This document shows, in pieces, positions 9,776 to 19,703 of a stretch of 64,000 nucleotides of DNA. The DNA comes from Sphaerospermopsis sp. SIO1G1. GTDB lineage: Bacteria > Cyanobacteriota > Cyanobacteriia > Cyanobacteriales > Nostocaceae. A program made the translations under genes and the position numbers. How positions within the stretch are numbered: the stretch's first letter is position 1; the number at the start of each line of letters is the position of its first letter. A model generated the notes under the pieces. The model was not told where the DNA came from and searched no databases. It saw only the letters and a list, made by a program, of their open reading frames with translations. The DNA lies in the NCBI GenBank assembly GCA_010672785.1, contig JAAHFX010000002.1:1056411-1120410 (forward strand), read 5' to 3'.

Positions 9776-12280
9776 ATGACAGTGGTTAGCATTGTTATTG
9801 TTTCCCATAGTAAGCAACTGGCTTTAGGAGTTCAGGAACTAGCTGCACAGATGGTTCAAGGTAAAGTACCCTTGGCTATAGCAGCAGGTATAGATGATCC
9901 AGTAAATCCACTAGGTACAGATGTGATGCAGGTTTATGAAGCAATCTCTTCTGTATTTTCTGATGACGGTGTTCTGGTAATGATGGACTTGGGCAGTGCC
10001 TTAATGAGCGCTGAAATGGCATCGGAGTTTTTACTTCCAGAACAACGAGGAAAAGTATATCTATGTGCAGCACCTTTAGTAGAAGGTACTATTGCTGCTG
10101 CGGTTGCTGCTGCTGCTGCTAAAAATATTCAGGAAATTATTACAGAAGCTCAAGGTGCTTTACTTGCAAAAGCAAAGCAATTAAATTTTATTAGTAGTCC
10201 TGCTGACGGTAGTAACCAAAGTATTGATAATACTCAAGTTTCTACTCAAGAATTACGAATCTCCATACGCAACCGTCTCGGTTTACACGCCCGCCCTGCG
10301 GCCCAGTTTGTTGGTACTGCATCTGATTTTCAAGCTCAAATTAAAGTACAAAATGTAACTAGAAATACAGAAGCTGTCCGTGGTGATAGTATTAACCAAG
10401 TGGCTACTTTAGGAGTCCGTCAAGGACACGAATTGTTGATTACTGCCACAGGTATTGATGCTCAAGAAGCACTGACAGCTTTACAAGCACTAATTCTCAA
10501 CAACTTCGGGGAAGAAGATAGTGTTATAGATTTGCCTACACCCCATCAGGAAATTACAGAACTCAATCAAGGAGAACTCAAAGGTATTGCTGCTTCGGCT
10601 GGAGTAGCGATCGCTCCCTTGGTATATCATCAGTCAGCTGCAATTTCAATTACAGAATATCACATAGAAAATGTGGAAGTAGAGTGGCAAAGATTACAAT
10701 CTGCTATTCAAATTGCTAAACAAGAAATCCAAACTTTACTATCTCATACATCACTACAAATAGGTGATTCAGAAGCAGCAATTTTTGATGCTTATTTGTT
10801 GTTTTTAGCAGATCCAGTGCTTTTAGAAACAGCACATCATCACATTGTCCAAGATAGATTAAATGCAGAAGTAGCTTGGCAAACAGTAGTAGATGAAGTC
10901 GCAAATTCCTACCGCAAGCTAGAAGACTCCTATTTACGAGAACGCGCGGATGATGTCGTAGATGTTGGGTATAGAGTATTAAGAATCTTACTTGGTGATT
11001 TGCCCACAGATTTGGAAATAGCGGAACCATCAATTATTGTCGGTACAGATTTAAGCCCCTCAGATACCGCCAAATTAGATCCGACTAAAGTTTTAGGTAT
11101 TTGTACAACTTCTGGTAGTGCTACTTCCCATAGTGCCATCATTGCCAGAACTTTGGGTATTCCCGCTGTTTTAGGGGTAGATTCCCAAATACTTAGTTTA
11201 GATGGTGGTACTGTCATAGCTTTGGATGGCGAAAGTGGTAAGGTGTGGGTAGATCCAAGCACAGATATCTTAACCAACTTAGAAGCTAAACGGGCAGCCT
11301 GGCAAACAGCCCAAGCCGAGGCCAGAAAGAAAGCTCACCAACCCGCGATTACAAGTGACGGAAAACACATCCAAGTATTTGCAAATATTGGTAGTGTAAC
11401 AGATGCTAAGGCAGCCATAAATCATGGTGCTGAGGGTATTGGGTTACTAAGAACAGAATTTTTATATTTAGACAAAACTAATCCTCCCACAGAAGAGGAA
11501 CAACTAGAAGTTTATGGAGAGATCGCTGAAATTTTAGACAAACGTCCTTTAATTATTCGCACTCTGGATGTAGGAGGAGATAAACAACTACCATATCTCA
11601 ACTCTCTCAGCGCAGAAACTAATCCTTTTTTAGGAGTGAGGGGGATTCGATTGTGTTTAGAAAATCCCAAATTACTGAAAACTCAACTAAGAGCAATTTT
11701 AAGGGCTAGTAAAATAAATCATAATATTAAAATCATGTGGCCAATGATTGCCACTCTACCAGAATTACGCGCTGCTCAAGAGATATTAACCCAAGTAAAA
11801 TTGGACCTCAGACAAGCAGGAATAGACTTCAATGAACATATAGAAGTGGGAATGATGATCGAAACACCCGCAGCAGTGGCGATCGCCGATCAACTAGCAC
11901 CCCTAGTGGACTTCTTTAGTATAGGTACAAATGATCTGAGCCAGTATGTCATGGCGGGCGATCGCACAAACCCCAAAGTAGCGAACCTAGCTGATGCCTT
12001 ACAACCTGCGGTATTAAGGATGATACAGCAAACTGTTCAGGCTGGTCATGCTGCTAACATTTGGGTAGGACTATGTGGAGAAGTGGCTGCGGAAACCTTA
12101 GTTGCACCTATTTTAGTAGGCTTAGGATTAGATGAGTTAAGCGTCAACCCCCAAGCCATTGCATCTCTTAAACAAGTAATTTCTCAATTAACCACTACAG
12201 AAGCCAAAATGATAGCCTCTGTGGCATTGCAGCAAGACTCCGCCAGTAGCGTTCGAGAATTAGTTTATCCCATCGGTTAA
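9776..12280 (+). CDS. dhaM: DhaM-type phosphotransferase: EIIA-HPr-EI fusion
   Basis: 834-residue multiphosphoryl transfer protein that passes phosphate from PEP towards dihydroxyacetone kinase. Domains in order: DhaM EIIA-mannose-like domain (1-130, IVIVSHSKQL with His11, and MMDLGSALMSAEMA), HPr (about 160-245, LGLHARPAA with His171), and enzyme I (about 265-834) with phospho-His452 in GSATSHSAIIAR, then LRTEFLYL, RTLDVGGDK, GTNDLSQYVMAGDR and GLCGE of the PEP-binding barrel. All three phosphorylatable histidines are present. The usual partners DhaK and DhaL are not in this window. Preceded by a 136-base gap; transcribed alone. Confidence 0.92.
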   Translation: MTVVSIVIVSHSKQLALGVQELAAQMVQGKVPLAIAAGIDDPVNPLGTDVMQVYEAISSVFSDDGVLVMMDLGSALMSAEMASEFLLPEQRGKVYLCAAPLVEGTIAAAVAAAAAKNIQEIITEAQGALLAKAKQLNFISSPADGSNQSIDNTQVSTQELRISIRNRLGLHARPAAQFVGTASDFQAQIKVQNVTRNTEAVRGDSINQVATLGVRQGHELLITATGIDAQEALTALQALILNNFGEEDSVIDLPTPHQEITELNQGELKGIAASAGVAIAPLVYHQSAAISITEYHIENVEVEWQRLQSAIQIAKQEIQTLLSHTSLQIGDSEAAIFDAYLLFLADPVLLETAHHHIVQDRLNAEVAWQTVVDEVANSYRKLEDSYLRERADDVVDVGYRVLRILLGDLPTDLEIAEPSIIVGTDLSPSDTAKLDPTKVLGICTTSGSATSHSAIIARTLGIPAVLGVDSQILSLDGGTVIALDGESGKVWVDPSTDILTNLEAKRAAWQTAQAEARKKAHQPAITSDGKHIQVFANIGSVTDAKAAINHGAEGIGLLRTEFLYLDKTNPPTEEEQLEVYGEIAEILDKRPLIIRTLDVGGDKQLPYLNSLSAETNPFLGVRGIRLCLENPKLLKTQLRAILRASKINHNIKIMWPMIATLPELRAAQEILTQVKLDLRQAGIDFNEHIEVGMMIETPAAVAIADQLAPLVDFFSIGTNDLSQYVMAGDRTNPKVANLADALQPAVLRMIQQTVQAGHAANIWVGLCGEVAAETLVAPILVGLGLDELSVNPQAIASLKQVISQLTTTEAKMIASVALQQDSASSVRELVYPIG

Positions 12281-12302
12281 ACAAAATCTAACCTGCTGCA
12301 CA

Positions 12303-12929
12303 TTAACGTAAAAAGCTACAAATTAACCACAATAATATAAAAGTCACTACAGCAGAAAATTGATTCGGGCTAACACTGGTTAGCTGTATTTGCTGTAATA
12401 ACCATGTAGTTGCCAATCCCCCAATAATTAAACCAATAATTAGACCACCCAAACTAAGTAAAACTGATCTGCCCAATTTATTTTCCTTACGGTTAAGAAA
12501 ATAAACACTTACACCTAAACCCAACAACAAGGTCAGTTGTAAAATCTGTTCATTATTGGGAGGAATAAACAAACCTATAGCACTTAGTCCTAAATACCAA
12601 GCTCCAGGTAACAAAATTTCTGGTAAGCTAGGTTGGTCTAATATTTGTTGTATCCATGCCGGTGATTGTTCACGGGGAGCAGGACTTTCCTGTTGCGGAG
12701 AGGGTATTCGCATCTCTGGGAAACGGATACGTTCAGGCACTTTAATTTTGCCTTCTTGGCGCATCTTTAAACGATCCATGAGAATCGCATCATATGCAGT
12801 TTCAATTAATTCTCTTGTTCTACCATCACCGCCATCTTGAGCTAAAAGGCGATTTCGGGCATCCTGAATTTCATCGAAACTAGCATCTTCGGATACCCCA
12901 AGTTTTTCGTAGGGATTTTGATCGCTCAT
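12303..12929 (-). CDS. J-like membrane protein (CPP1-like family)
   Basis: 208 residues. The N-terminus (NPYEKLGVSEDASFDEIQDARNRLL) resembles a J domain, but the HPD tripeptide needed to stimulate Hsp70 is missing. A charged proline-rich linker follows, then four hydrophobic segments (about 105-125, 130-147, 153-175, 188-206). This layout matches the CPP1-like proteins of cyanobacteria and plastids, whose plant member stabilises protochlorophyllide oxidoreductase; applying that role here is inference. It is convergent with dhaM, with only 22 bases between stops. Confidence 0.8.
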   Translation of the reverse strand: MSDQNPYEKLGVSEDASFDEIQDARNRLLAQDGGDGRTRELIETAYDAILMDRLKMRQEGKIKVPERIRFPEMRIPSPQQESPAPREQSPAWIQQILDQPSLPEILLPGAWYLGLSAIGLFIPPNNEQILQLTLLLGLGVSVYFLNRKENKLGRSVLLSLGGLIIGLIIGGLATTWLLQQIQLTSVSPNQFSAVVTFILLWLICSFLR

Positions 12930-14082
12930 GACAGTATATTAATTTAGCCGATACAAAAAAGCTAACAAATGCTAACACTTTTCCTGCTTCCCCCTGGAAG
13001 TGTCGGCACTACCCAGTCCACAGGCTAATACGATCTACTAGATCGTTATATCTATTGTAGGAGTTGATGAAAGTACTATGTGAAGGCGATATCAACGATT
13101 TCTGATTTAGACCGTTGCTCCTTTGCTCACAGCACGTTTATCAAGTGCCAGTTTGACTGGAGGGTTTATCATTTTTAAGGCGATGGTTCAAGTATCATTA
13201 ACTCTATAAGTGATGTACCTTCTGTTTTAGTATAAAACAATACCGGAAACTATGGTGAATTTCACTAACTTCCTGTTAAGTTTGATTAATTTTTCCAATT
13301 TGTCAGCCTTTTGTTTGATTTTAATCAACCTCAACAGGTGGCATTATTTCGTTCAACCAAAAACAAGTGGGTCGTCTTATTTGTGCTGAAACAATTACTC
13401 CAGCATATTTTGATCCTCTCCCAGGATATTAGCACGACTGAGTTTGTTCTACCCAATAAATTTAACTATAGTTATAGAAGTTTAGCTGTGTGACTTAATT
13501 TAACAGCATCTGTGTGGGAACATATGACTTTATTTAGATTTTGATGAAAAAATGTTCTCATGGAGGTGGGAAACAGAAAACAGGAAACACTTTCAACCAA
13601 TTCAGTGAGGAGATTTTGTCTTTGGGTCAGAATTAAATTTATGGTTTTTCAGTTCTTGTTCTCAAACATCTGATACTAATTGATCATGAAAGTGGCTCCC
13701 AGCCTCGTTACTTCAGGTTTTGGAATTAAGTCAGCCCAGTTAATTTAATTTTTCTTTACAGAATTTTATTTTTCCGGTTAATGACATGAAAACAATGCCT
13801 CATCATCAATCTTACTGAATAGAAAGTATGCCAAATTTAACCAAAAGCTACAAATCAAGTCATAATTGACATTTAGTGGATATACTGAATTGCAGACCTG
13901 ATTATTATCAATAGGGGTGTCTACATCGTTCATAATTATAGATGCAGTTCTTAAAAACAGTGATTTTTAACAATCAGGATACTGAAACAAAACCCTTGTA
14001 AATTTTACAGAACTGCCAAAATCAAGAATGCGTTTTTACGCTATTTTTCCCTGTTAATCATAATAAATTTTTGTGCAAAGTG
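12930..14082. other. 1.15-kb non-coding gap
   Basis: No credible gene on either strand; a 60-codon frame at 13311-13493 has no family features. The part next to the J-like gene contains a 17-base perfect palindrome at 13030-13046 and a C-rich stretch with a small hairpin (near 12983-12999). The part before the response regulator is AT-rich and may be a long 5' leader. I could not recognise a known small RNA. Confidence 0.5.
13030..13046. promoter_or_regulatory. 17-bp palindrome upstream of the J-like gene
   Basis: ACGATCTA C TAGATCGT: two perfect 8-base arms around one base, about 100 bases upstream of the J-like gene start (which reads leftward). The compact symmetric form suits a dimeric regulator, but no regulator is identified. 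Confidence 0.35.
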
Positions 14083-14796
14083 ATGGTCATGGCTCCTGCC
14101 AAGATTCTTGTAGTTGATGACGACCCAGCCGTTCGGAACTTAATCCAACGCTTTTTGATCAAGCAAGATTATCAAGTAGAAGCTGCCGAAGACGGTAAAG
14201 CAGCTCTAGCTCTTTTTGAGCAATTTAACCCAGACTTGGTAATTCTCGATGTTAATTTACCTGATACAATCGGTTTCAATCTGTGCCAGGAGATGCAAAG
14301 TCGAAATGGTGTGTTTGTTCTCATGCTCACCAGTCGTACAGATGAAGCTGATAAAATTCGTGGTTTTTCTAAAGGTGCTGACGACTATCTCACCAAACCC
14401 TTTGGTTTAGGAGAACTAGAAGTCAGAGTAGCAGCAATCTTGAGGCGACAGCGAGTGGTGAATACCACTGAGCAAAAATCTCTGATCTTTGAAAAACTCA
14501 TGATTGATCCGGTCCGAAGAGAAGTAACGCTCAACGATCAACCTGTTCTGTTAACAGCTTTGGAGTTTGATTTGTTACATTTTTTAGCCAGTCATCCAGG
14601 TCGAGTATGGCGGCGTGCTGAACTAATTCAACAAGTCTGGGATTATGAATACGTTGGAGATCAGCGGGTTGTTGATGTCCACATTGGTCAAATTCGTAAA
14701 AAAATTGAAATTGATGCTAGTCAACCAACATTGATTCAAACTGTACGTGGTGTTGGGTATAAATTTGAAAATACCACTGATACCCAAACTGAATAA
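14083..14796 (+). CDS. OmpR-family two-component response regulator
   Basis: DNA-binding response regulator of 237 residues. Receiver domain (about 5-120) has the acidic pair in ILVVDDDP, the phospho-acceptor Asp in LVILDVNLP, the Thr/Ser in MLTSR and the Lys in YLTKPF. The winged-helix domain (about 140-232) shows LTALEFDLLHFLASHPGRVWRRAEL, VDVHIGQIRKKI and RGVGYKF. The frame is open to a TTG at 14071; ATGs at 14083 and 14089 are both better starts, none with a clear ribosome site. No histidine kinase is adjacent. I cannot tie it to a named cyanobacterial regulator. Confidence 0.88.
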   Translation: MVMAPAKILVVDDDPAVRNLIQRFLIKQDYQVEAAEDGKAALALFEQFNPDLVILDVNLPDTIGFNLCQEMQSRNGVFVLMLTSRTDEADKIRGFSKGADDYLTKPFGLGELEVRVAAILRRQRVVNTTEQKSLIFEKLMIDPVRREVTLNDQPVLLTALEFDLLHFLASHPGRVWRRAELIQQVWDYEYVGDQRVVDVHIGQIRKKIEIDASQPTLIQTVRGVGYKFENTTDTQTE

Positions 14797-14886
14797 AAGG
14801 GATACTTAGGGTGTAGGGTATGGGGTTAATCTTTTTCCAGTCCCCATCTCCCCATCTACCCCTTGGATGATATTTTTAGGGTATTT

Positions 14887-15084
14887 CTAGCACTTCTGAA
14901 ACAAAGTCTCTAAATAAACACGCGCAGCATAGCGATCGCTCTCTCCATTTTGGAGTAAAAACAAGGATAAAGCCGCAGTCAAGACCCGGTTTTGATCCCA
15001 GTCTGGATGATTATCTAAATATTTTTGTAATGATTCGTTAAGTGTTTCGGGAATCTCCGTCAAGATGTTTACTGTTGCGCTCAT
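14887..15084 (-). CDS. Small conserved cyanobacterial protein (DUF2811-like)
   Basis: 65 residues, MSATVNILTEIPETLNESLQ at the start, then YLDNHPDWDQNRVLTAALSLFLLQNG and a conserved tail. This matches my recollection of DUF2811, a family restricted to cyanobacteria with a ribbon-helix-helix-like look (short strand then two helices), but no function is known. AAGGA lies shortly upstream of the start on the coding strand. The gene converges on the response regulator. Confidence 0.75.
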   Translation of the reverse strand: MSATVNILTEIPETLNESLQKYLDNHPDWDQNRVLTAALSLFLLQNGESDRYAARVYLETLFQKC

Positions 15085-16086
15085 AATCTTTTCCTTTTAA
15101 CGAAATGTCGGGGTTTGAGATTGCTTCTTTAGGTGGCAATGACAGTATTTAGGATCGGTTTTGCGTAAGTCATATTTGTGTCTAATGTGTCCAAATGGGT
15201 TTTACCTCTGGCTCATGTTACTACCACTTTGTTTGTTGGCATCTGTTGATAACAACTTTTTAACAGGGTAGTTAATCTGACAAAAAAAGTAAGTCGAATC
15301 ATTTTTCGCTCAGAAAGGGTCGTTTTGTCAATGCTGCGAAATGTTAAAAATCAGCAGCTTAGAAAAAACTTTTCATGGAATAATCAGCTTTAAGGGAATA
15401 TTTTATTTACATAAGTTCATAAAAACTCAGTTAGTTTATTCCCTATAAATCCAATTACAAAATCCCCAATAAATCAGAGAAAGTTGATTGATACGTCAAG
15501 TATCTGTGGAAAAATCATAAATTTCCTGTGGAAAACCTGTGGAATAGGTGAGGATATTAACAGTCAATAATAAGAATTACAAAAATATTGTTTCTGATAG
15601 ATTGGAAAGAAAAACATCTCATAAACCTTTCTATATATGTTAATAACACATTAAGACTAATAATAATTTGCTTAATAGTAAATGTAGACAATCTTAATAA
15701 TTATTTGTTACCATCTACATTAAAATTGGTATTTAATATAACTAGTGAATATTGTGATTAAAAAAATTTACAAGTAATTGCAACTACTAAATAAAAATTA
15801 CATCAATGATTTTTGCTCTATACCTGTAGACGAGTTATTTAGGACATCAGGAAAAACTAAAACCAAGATACTTAGACCTAAATTTCTTACTGTCACCAGT
15901 CACCAGTCACCTTTAGTAATTCGTAATTCGTAATTCGTAATTCGTAATTCGTAATTCGTAATTCGTAATTCGTAATTCGTAATTCGTAATTCGTAATTCG
16001 TAATTAAGAAATTTACCCAATCACCAATCACCAATCACCAATCACCAGTCACCAATCACCAATCACCAATCACCAGTCACCAATTC
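15085..16086. other. 1-kb gap, AT-rich with heptad arrays at one end
   Basis: The first ~800 bases are AT-rich, broken by stops in all frames, with no recognisable gene or RNA. The last ~190 bases are three neighbouring 7-bp tandem arrays, described separately. Lies upstream of the DUF2811-like gene and downstream of hisIE. Confidence 0.5.
15892..16085 (+). repeat. Three adjacent 7-bp tandem arrays
   Basis: GTCACCA units (15892-15911), then about twelve copies of TAATTCG (15917-16004), then AATCACC/AGTCACC units (16019-16085) ending at the hisIE stop codon. Three different units with the same 7-base period sit side by side. STRR class. Confidence 0.9.
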
Positions 16087-16737
16087 CTACTTCCTACGTT
16101 CTTGTAATTTCCGATAAACTGCTTTTAAATCTACTTGATGATGAGCTAAAGCTACGAGGGTATGATAAAACAAATCTGCGACTTCTCCAGCGATCGCCTC
16201 TGGATCATCATCTTTACAGGCCATGACTACCTCAGCACTTTCTTCACCAATTTTCTTTAAAATTTTGTTGTCACCACCAGCTAATAATTTACAGGTGTAA
16301 GAATTTTCATGAGGATGATCACGGCGATCGCAAATTATCTGAAATAACTGAGATAGCATATCAGCAGGTGGAGGTATCACCTTACCATCGGTTTGATGAA
16401 AACAACTCCGTTCCCCAGTGTGACAAGCAATATCTCCCGACTGCTCAACACCAATCAAAAGAGCATCACTATCACAATCATAACGAATACTGTGTATCTT
16501 CTGAATATGTCCAGAAGTAGCACCCTTATGCCAAAACTCCTGACGGGAACGACTCCAAAACCAAGTTTCTCCGGTTTCCAAGGTCTTTTGTAGAGACTCC
16601 TGATTCATCCAAGCCATCATTAACACAGTACCATCCAAATGATCTTGGATAATTGCAGGTACTAAACCTTTGTCATCATAACGAATTTTTTCTACAGGAA
16701 TAGCGGATGTGAATGATAGCAAATCAGGAGAAGACAT
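16087..16737 (-). CDS. hisI: Bifunctional phosphoribosyl-AMP cyclohydrolase/phosphoribosyl-ATP pyrophosphatase
   Basis: HisIE performs steps two and three of histidine synthesis. Residues 1-~115 are the HisI cyclohydrolase: [35 protein letters not shown] and the zinc-binding Cys residues in [11 protein letters not shown]. Residues ~120-216 are the HisE pyrophosphohydrolase, an all-alpha MazG-like domain with [18 protein letters not shown] and [13 protein letters not shown]. Length 216 is typical for the fused form. The start ATG lies in a leftward orientation, divergent from hemL. No other his genes nearby, normal for cyanobacteria. Confidence 0.95.
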   Translation of the reverse strand: MSSPDLLSFTSAIPVEKIRYDDKGLVPAIIQDHLDGTVLMMAWMNQESLQKTLETGETWFWSRSRQEFWHKGATSGHIQKIHSIRYDCDSDALLIGVEQSGDIACHTGERSCFHQTDGKVIPPPADMLSQLFQIICDRRDHPHENSYTCKLLAGGDNKILKKIGEESAEVVMACKDDDPEAIAGEVADLFYHTLVALAHHQVDLKAVYRKLQERRK

Positions 16738-16927
16738 AATTCACAAATTTTTTGAGTTAACAATAACAGAAGTTTACCAAACATCTGGGTTTAACGGTCA
16801 GTTGACAATTCCTGATAACTGATAACTGACTCCTATATACTATAGAAATTCTCAAGAAATTCTCATCGTGATTTCATCCTATCCTCAGATAGAACCTTGA
16901 TTTAGTCAAAACCTATAGGAGATAACC

Positions 16928-18226
16928 TTGGTCAACACCAAAATTAAAACCACAAAATCACAAGAAATCTTTACCGCTGCTCAAAATTTAATGCCTGGGG
17001 GTGTTAGCTCTCCAGTGCGCGCTTTTAAATCTGTGGGTGGACAACCCATAGTATTTGACCGTGTTAATGGTGCATATATTTGGGATGTAGACGGCAACAA
17101 ATATACAGACTACGTAGGGACTTGGGGCCCAGCTATTTGTGGTCATGCTCATCCAGAAGTAATTGCTGCTCTCCAAGAAGTTCTAGGAAAAGGTACTAGC
17201 TTTGGCGCTCCTTGTCTACTGGAAAATGTACTTGCAGAAATGGTAATTGATGCTGTTCCTAGCATTGAAATGGTCAGATTTGTCAATTCTGGAACAGAAG
17301 CTTGTATGGCCGTACTCCGATTAATGCGAGCCTATACCAATCGAGATAAAGTCATCAAATTTGAAGGTTGCTATCACGGCCACGCTGATATGTTCCTAGT
17401 GAAAGCTGGTTCTGGTGTAGCAACATTGGGTTTACCTGACTCTCCCGGAGTGCCAAAATCTGCAACCAGTAGCACTTTAACTGCTCCCTACAATGATTTA
17501 GATGCTGTTAAGGCTTTATTTGAAGAAAATCCTAATGAAATAGCTGGTGTCATTCTTGAACCAGTAGTAGGTAATTCTGGTTTTATTACTCCGGATGCTG
17601 GTTTCTTGGAAGGTTTACGAGAATTGACCCAGGAAAATGGAGCATTATTAGTATTTGATGAAGTAATGACTGGTTTCCGTATTGCTTACGGTGGCGCTCA
17701 AGAAAAATTTGGTGTCACTCCAGATTTAACTACTCTAGGTAAAATTATCGGTGGTGGTTTACCTGTAGGAGCTTATGGTGGTCGGCGCGATATTATGTCA
17801 ATGATTGCTCCTGCTGGTCCTGTATATCAAGCAGGTACTCTTTCTGGCAACCCCCTAGCTATGACTGCTGGTATCAAAACCCTAGAATTACTGCAAAAAC
17901 CTGGTACATATACTCAGTTAGAGGAAAAAACCAAAAAATTAGCTGATGGTTTGCTCAAAATAGCTAAAGAAGAAGGACATGAAGTTTGTGGTGGTAATAT
18001 TAGTGCCATGTTTGGTTTGTTCTTCACTTCTGGGCCTGTTCATAACTATGAAGATGCGAAAAAATCTGACACAGCTAAGTTTGGGCGCTTCCATCGGGAA
18101 ATGTTAGAACGTGGTATTTATTTAGCACCTTCTCAGTTTGAAGCTGGTTTTACTTCTCTAGCTCACACAGATCAAGATATTGAAGATACTTTAACTGCGG
18201 CTAAGGAAGTGCTTTCTAGTCTTTAA
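16928..18226 (+). CDS. hemL: Glutamate-1-semialdehyde 2,1-aminomutase
   Basis: PLP enzyme of the C5 pathway that makes 5-aminolevulinate for chlorophyll, haem and bilins. Seen: [18 protein letters not shown] at the N-terminus, the substrate/cofactor loops NSGTEACMA and [16 protein letters not shown], and the PLP lysine Lys272 in [13 protein letters not shown]. 432 residues, standard. The start is an uncommon TTG: AGGAG lies 6-7 bases upstream (16917-16921), and the conserved N-terminus [15 protein letters not shown] begins there; no in-frame ATG is available before the conserved region. Confidence 0.96.
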   Translation: MVNTKIKTTKSQEIFTAAQNLMPGGVSSPVRAFKSVGGQPIVFDRVNGAYIWDVDGNKYTDYVGTWGPAICGHAHPEVIAALQEVLGKGTSFGAPCLLENVLAEMVIDAVPSIEMVRFVNSGTEACMAVLRLMRAYTNRDKVIKFEGCYHGHADMFLVKAGSGVATLGLPDSPGVPKSATSSTLTAPYNDLDAVKALFEENPNEIAGVILEPVVGNSGFITPDAGFLEGLRELTQENGALLVFDEVMTGFRIAYGGAQEKFGVTPDLTTLGKIIGGGLPVGAYGGRRDIMSMIAPAGPVYQAGTLSGNPLAMTAGIKTLELLQKPGTYTQLEEKTKKLADGLLKIAKEEGHEVCGGNISAMFGLFFTSGPVHNYEDAKKSDTAKFGRFHREMLERGIYLAPSQFEAGFTSLAHTDQDIEDTLTAAKEVLSSL

Positions 18227-18296
18227 ACTTTAATTGATCGGTGATAGGTGATGGGTAATCAGTAGTAAAAGTTAATTCACAAATTTTGTTCTACAT

Positions 18297-18486
18297 AGGG
18301 TTTGCTGAATAGAAGTCAAATAATGACTAGAGAAAGTTTTACCTGTTGCGATTTTGAACAAATGCAAGATTTAGGGGGTTAAGAACTAAAAAACCTTGCA
18401 CTTGTAGTGAGAATTAAAACTTACCAACTGTCTAAAACTACTCCCTACTCCCTAGCCTCCACCGATCACTTTTTGCTGCAAACCCT
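18297..18486. mobile_element. MITE-like element, AGGGTTTGCTGA family
   Basis: Begins AGGGTTTGCTGAAT and ends TTGCTGCAAACCCT, giving ~12-base inverted ends with two mismatches. Internal sequence AAAAACCTTGCACTTGTAG is shared with the copy at 23089-23303. Lies just past hemL. Non-coding. Its right end abuts another copy. Confidence 0.65.
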
Positions 18487-18509
18487 AAATAGGGCTTGCA
18501 GCAAAAAGT
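18468..18509. terminator. 20-bp-arm palindrome at the junction of two elements
   Basis: Arms 18468-18487 and 18490-18509 (ACTTTTTGCTGCAAACCCTA and its complement with one mismatch) around two bases. It arises where the end of one repeat element meets the start of the next. About 240 bases past hemL; it could act as a terminator-like hairpin for either strand. Confidence 0.5.
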
Positions 18510-18722
18510 CTTGTCATAGAGGCCCAAAGGCAGGGTGCAGGGCGCAGGGAGAGAACTGAAAAACTACTTTTCAATCTCTCGAAACCAAAAAAGTGCGAGG
18601 TTTTTTAGCACTTACCCCTCAAAAGCTTGCACTTCCTCAATCTCAAATCTTCTAAAACCCAATACCAGTAATGTTTTCACATTTATATGCCTGACGGCAC
18701 GCTACGCGGACAGTATCCCCTA
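18490..18722. mobile_element. Second MITE-like copy, reverse orientation
   Basis: Starts TAGGGCTTGCAGC and ends CAGTATCCCCTA. It carries the segment 18671-18713, which is the reverse complement of 23098-23140 with one mismatch over 43 bases, and the motifs AAGTGCGAGG and GCTTGCACTTCC that match the inside of the 23089 copy in reverse. The right end has drifted. Confidence 0.6.
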
Positions 18723-18760
18723 AACACTATACACACTACCCATACCAGTCACCTTACAAC

Positions 18761-18922
18761 CTAACAACTGCATCCTTGATGCCCACAACCACTTATGGTT
18801 TTATGTTCTTCAGCACAAGCAAGTGAACAGTAATATTTACCGTCTTTCTGAATTGAATTGTCTACGGAAACTATACACAGGCATTTGGGACAAGCACACT
18901 TCATCTGATTGATTGTTATCAT
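18761..18922 (-). CDS. Cyanobacterial metallothionein (SmtA/BmtA type)
   Basis: 53-residue cysteine-rich metal-binding protein, expected to bind Zn/Cd/Cu as a cluster. Nine cysteines: KCACPKCLC near the N-terminus, YYCSLAC in the middle, and SGCGHQGCSC at the end, with histidines in EEH and CGHQGC. This is the SmtA arrangement. I start at 18922 because GGGAG lies 7 bases upstream; the frame stays open to 19072 but that extension has no family features. An SmtB-type operator lies 43 bases upstream. No smtB gene is in the window. Confidence 0.9.
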   Translation of the reverse strand: MITINQMKCACPKCLCIVSVDNSIQKDGKYYCSLACAEEHKTISGCGHQGCSC

Positions 18923-18964
18923 GGTTTTCTCCCAATTTCTATATGAAAATAATAAAATAAAACA

Positions 18965-18978
18965 TGAACAAGTATTCA
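18965..18978 (-). promoter_or_regulatory. Probable SmtB/ArsR-family operator
   Basis: TGAACA-AG-TATTCA, within an inverted repeat AACATGAA(N6)TTCATGTT (18961-18982). This matches the 12-2-12 consensus TGAACA-N2-TATTCA known for zinc-sensing SmtB-family repressors. A second half-site TGAACA is at 19004-19009. It lies 43-56 bases upstream of the metallothionein start, where repression of its promoter would be expected. No regulator gene adjoins. Confidence 0.75.
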
Positions 18979-19703
18979 TGTTTTTATAAAAAGTAACTTT
19001 ACATGAACAATATATACGTAGAGCTTGTTGAAAAATTGATCGGTGGGGGATTCTTAACAGGAAACAGTTCAACAGGAATTAAATGCAAGGTTTTTGATTT
19101 CCCATGTTATGAAAGCTTGTACGTGAGGTGAAAATTCAGGACTTACGCAAAATATCTCTTAAAATCTCTTTGCTTATTGTTATTACTGCCTTTATGGTTT
19201 ATGTTTCCGTTACAGTTGCGCAAATTCCAAATTCATATAACTTTTAACAGTCAATCACCCTCATAATTATACTTTCTTATGCTAACAATAAATATTTAGA
19301 GTTGAGTAATGTCCTTTTGTGTATTTACTATTTAAAAATCCATTTTCTCTATTGTAAGCGGCATTCAGCCTCTGATTTTTATAACTTTATGTTTATCTAC
19401 TGATAATCGTATAACTTTTTATACTAAAGCATAGTATTCATGATGATGATATTTACAGTATTTTTACATAGCAGAAAAAACCTGCAATGAAACAATTTTT
19501 ATGAGATAATATTGTGTAAGTAATTGTGAGTGTGTTAAATCGTCAAATGCCTTTCATAACATAAAATTAGTATCAGTATAAAATGAGCAATTCTTTAATA
19601 TATTCCAGTAAAACTTCCCTAACAAAAACCAGATATTACTCTCAATAATTTAATAAGAGTAATTTTTATTCTTTATACTCGTCCCGCCGTGAGTTAACAG
19701 TGC
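18979..19703. other. Gap with degraded repeat copies
   Basis: Contains part of a MITE-like copy (about 19019-19137: AGCTTGTTGAAAAA, TTCTTAACAGG, ATGCAAGGTTTTTGA, CATGTTATGAAAGCTTG) and one end of the AGGACTTACGCA family (19138-19150). The remaining ~500 bases before the kinase are AT-rich with no recognised feature; they may hold the kinase promoter. Confidence 0.5.

Noticed and set aside
13311..13493. 60-codon frame in the long gap
   Set aside because: No ribosome site, no family motif and composition like the surrounding non-coding DNA.
15892..16085. Possible CRISPR array
   Set aside because: The repeats are contiguous 7-mers with no unique spacers and no cas genes are present; they are STRR heptads.
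18761..19072. 103-residue version of the metallothionein
   Set aside because: The first 50 codons cover the operator and repeat sequence; a GGGAG site supports the start at 18922.
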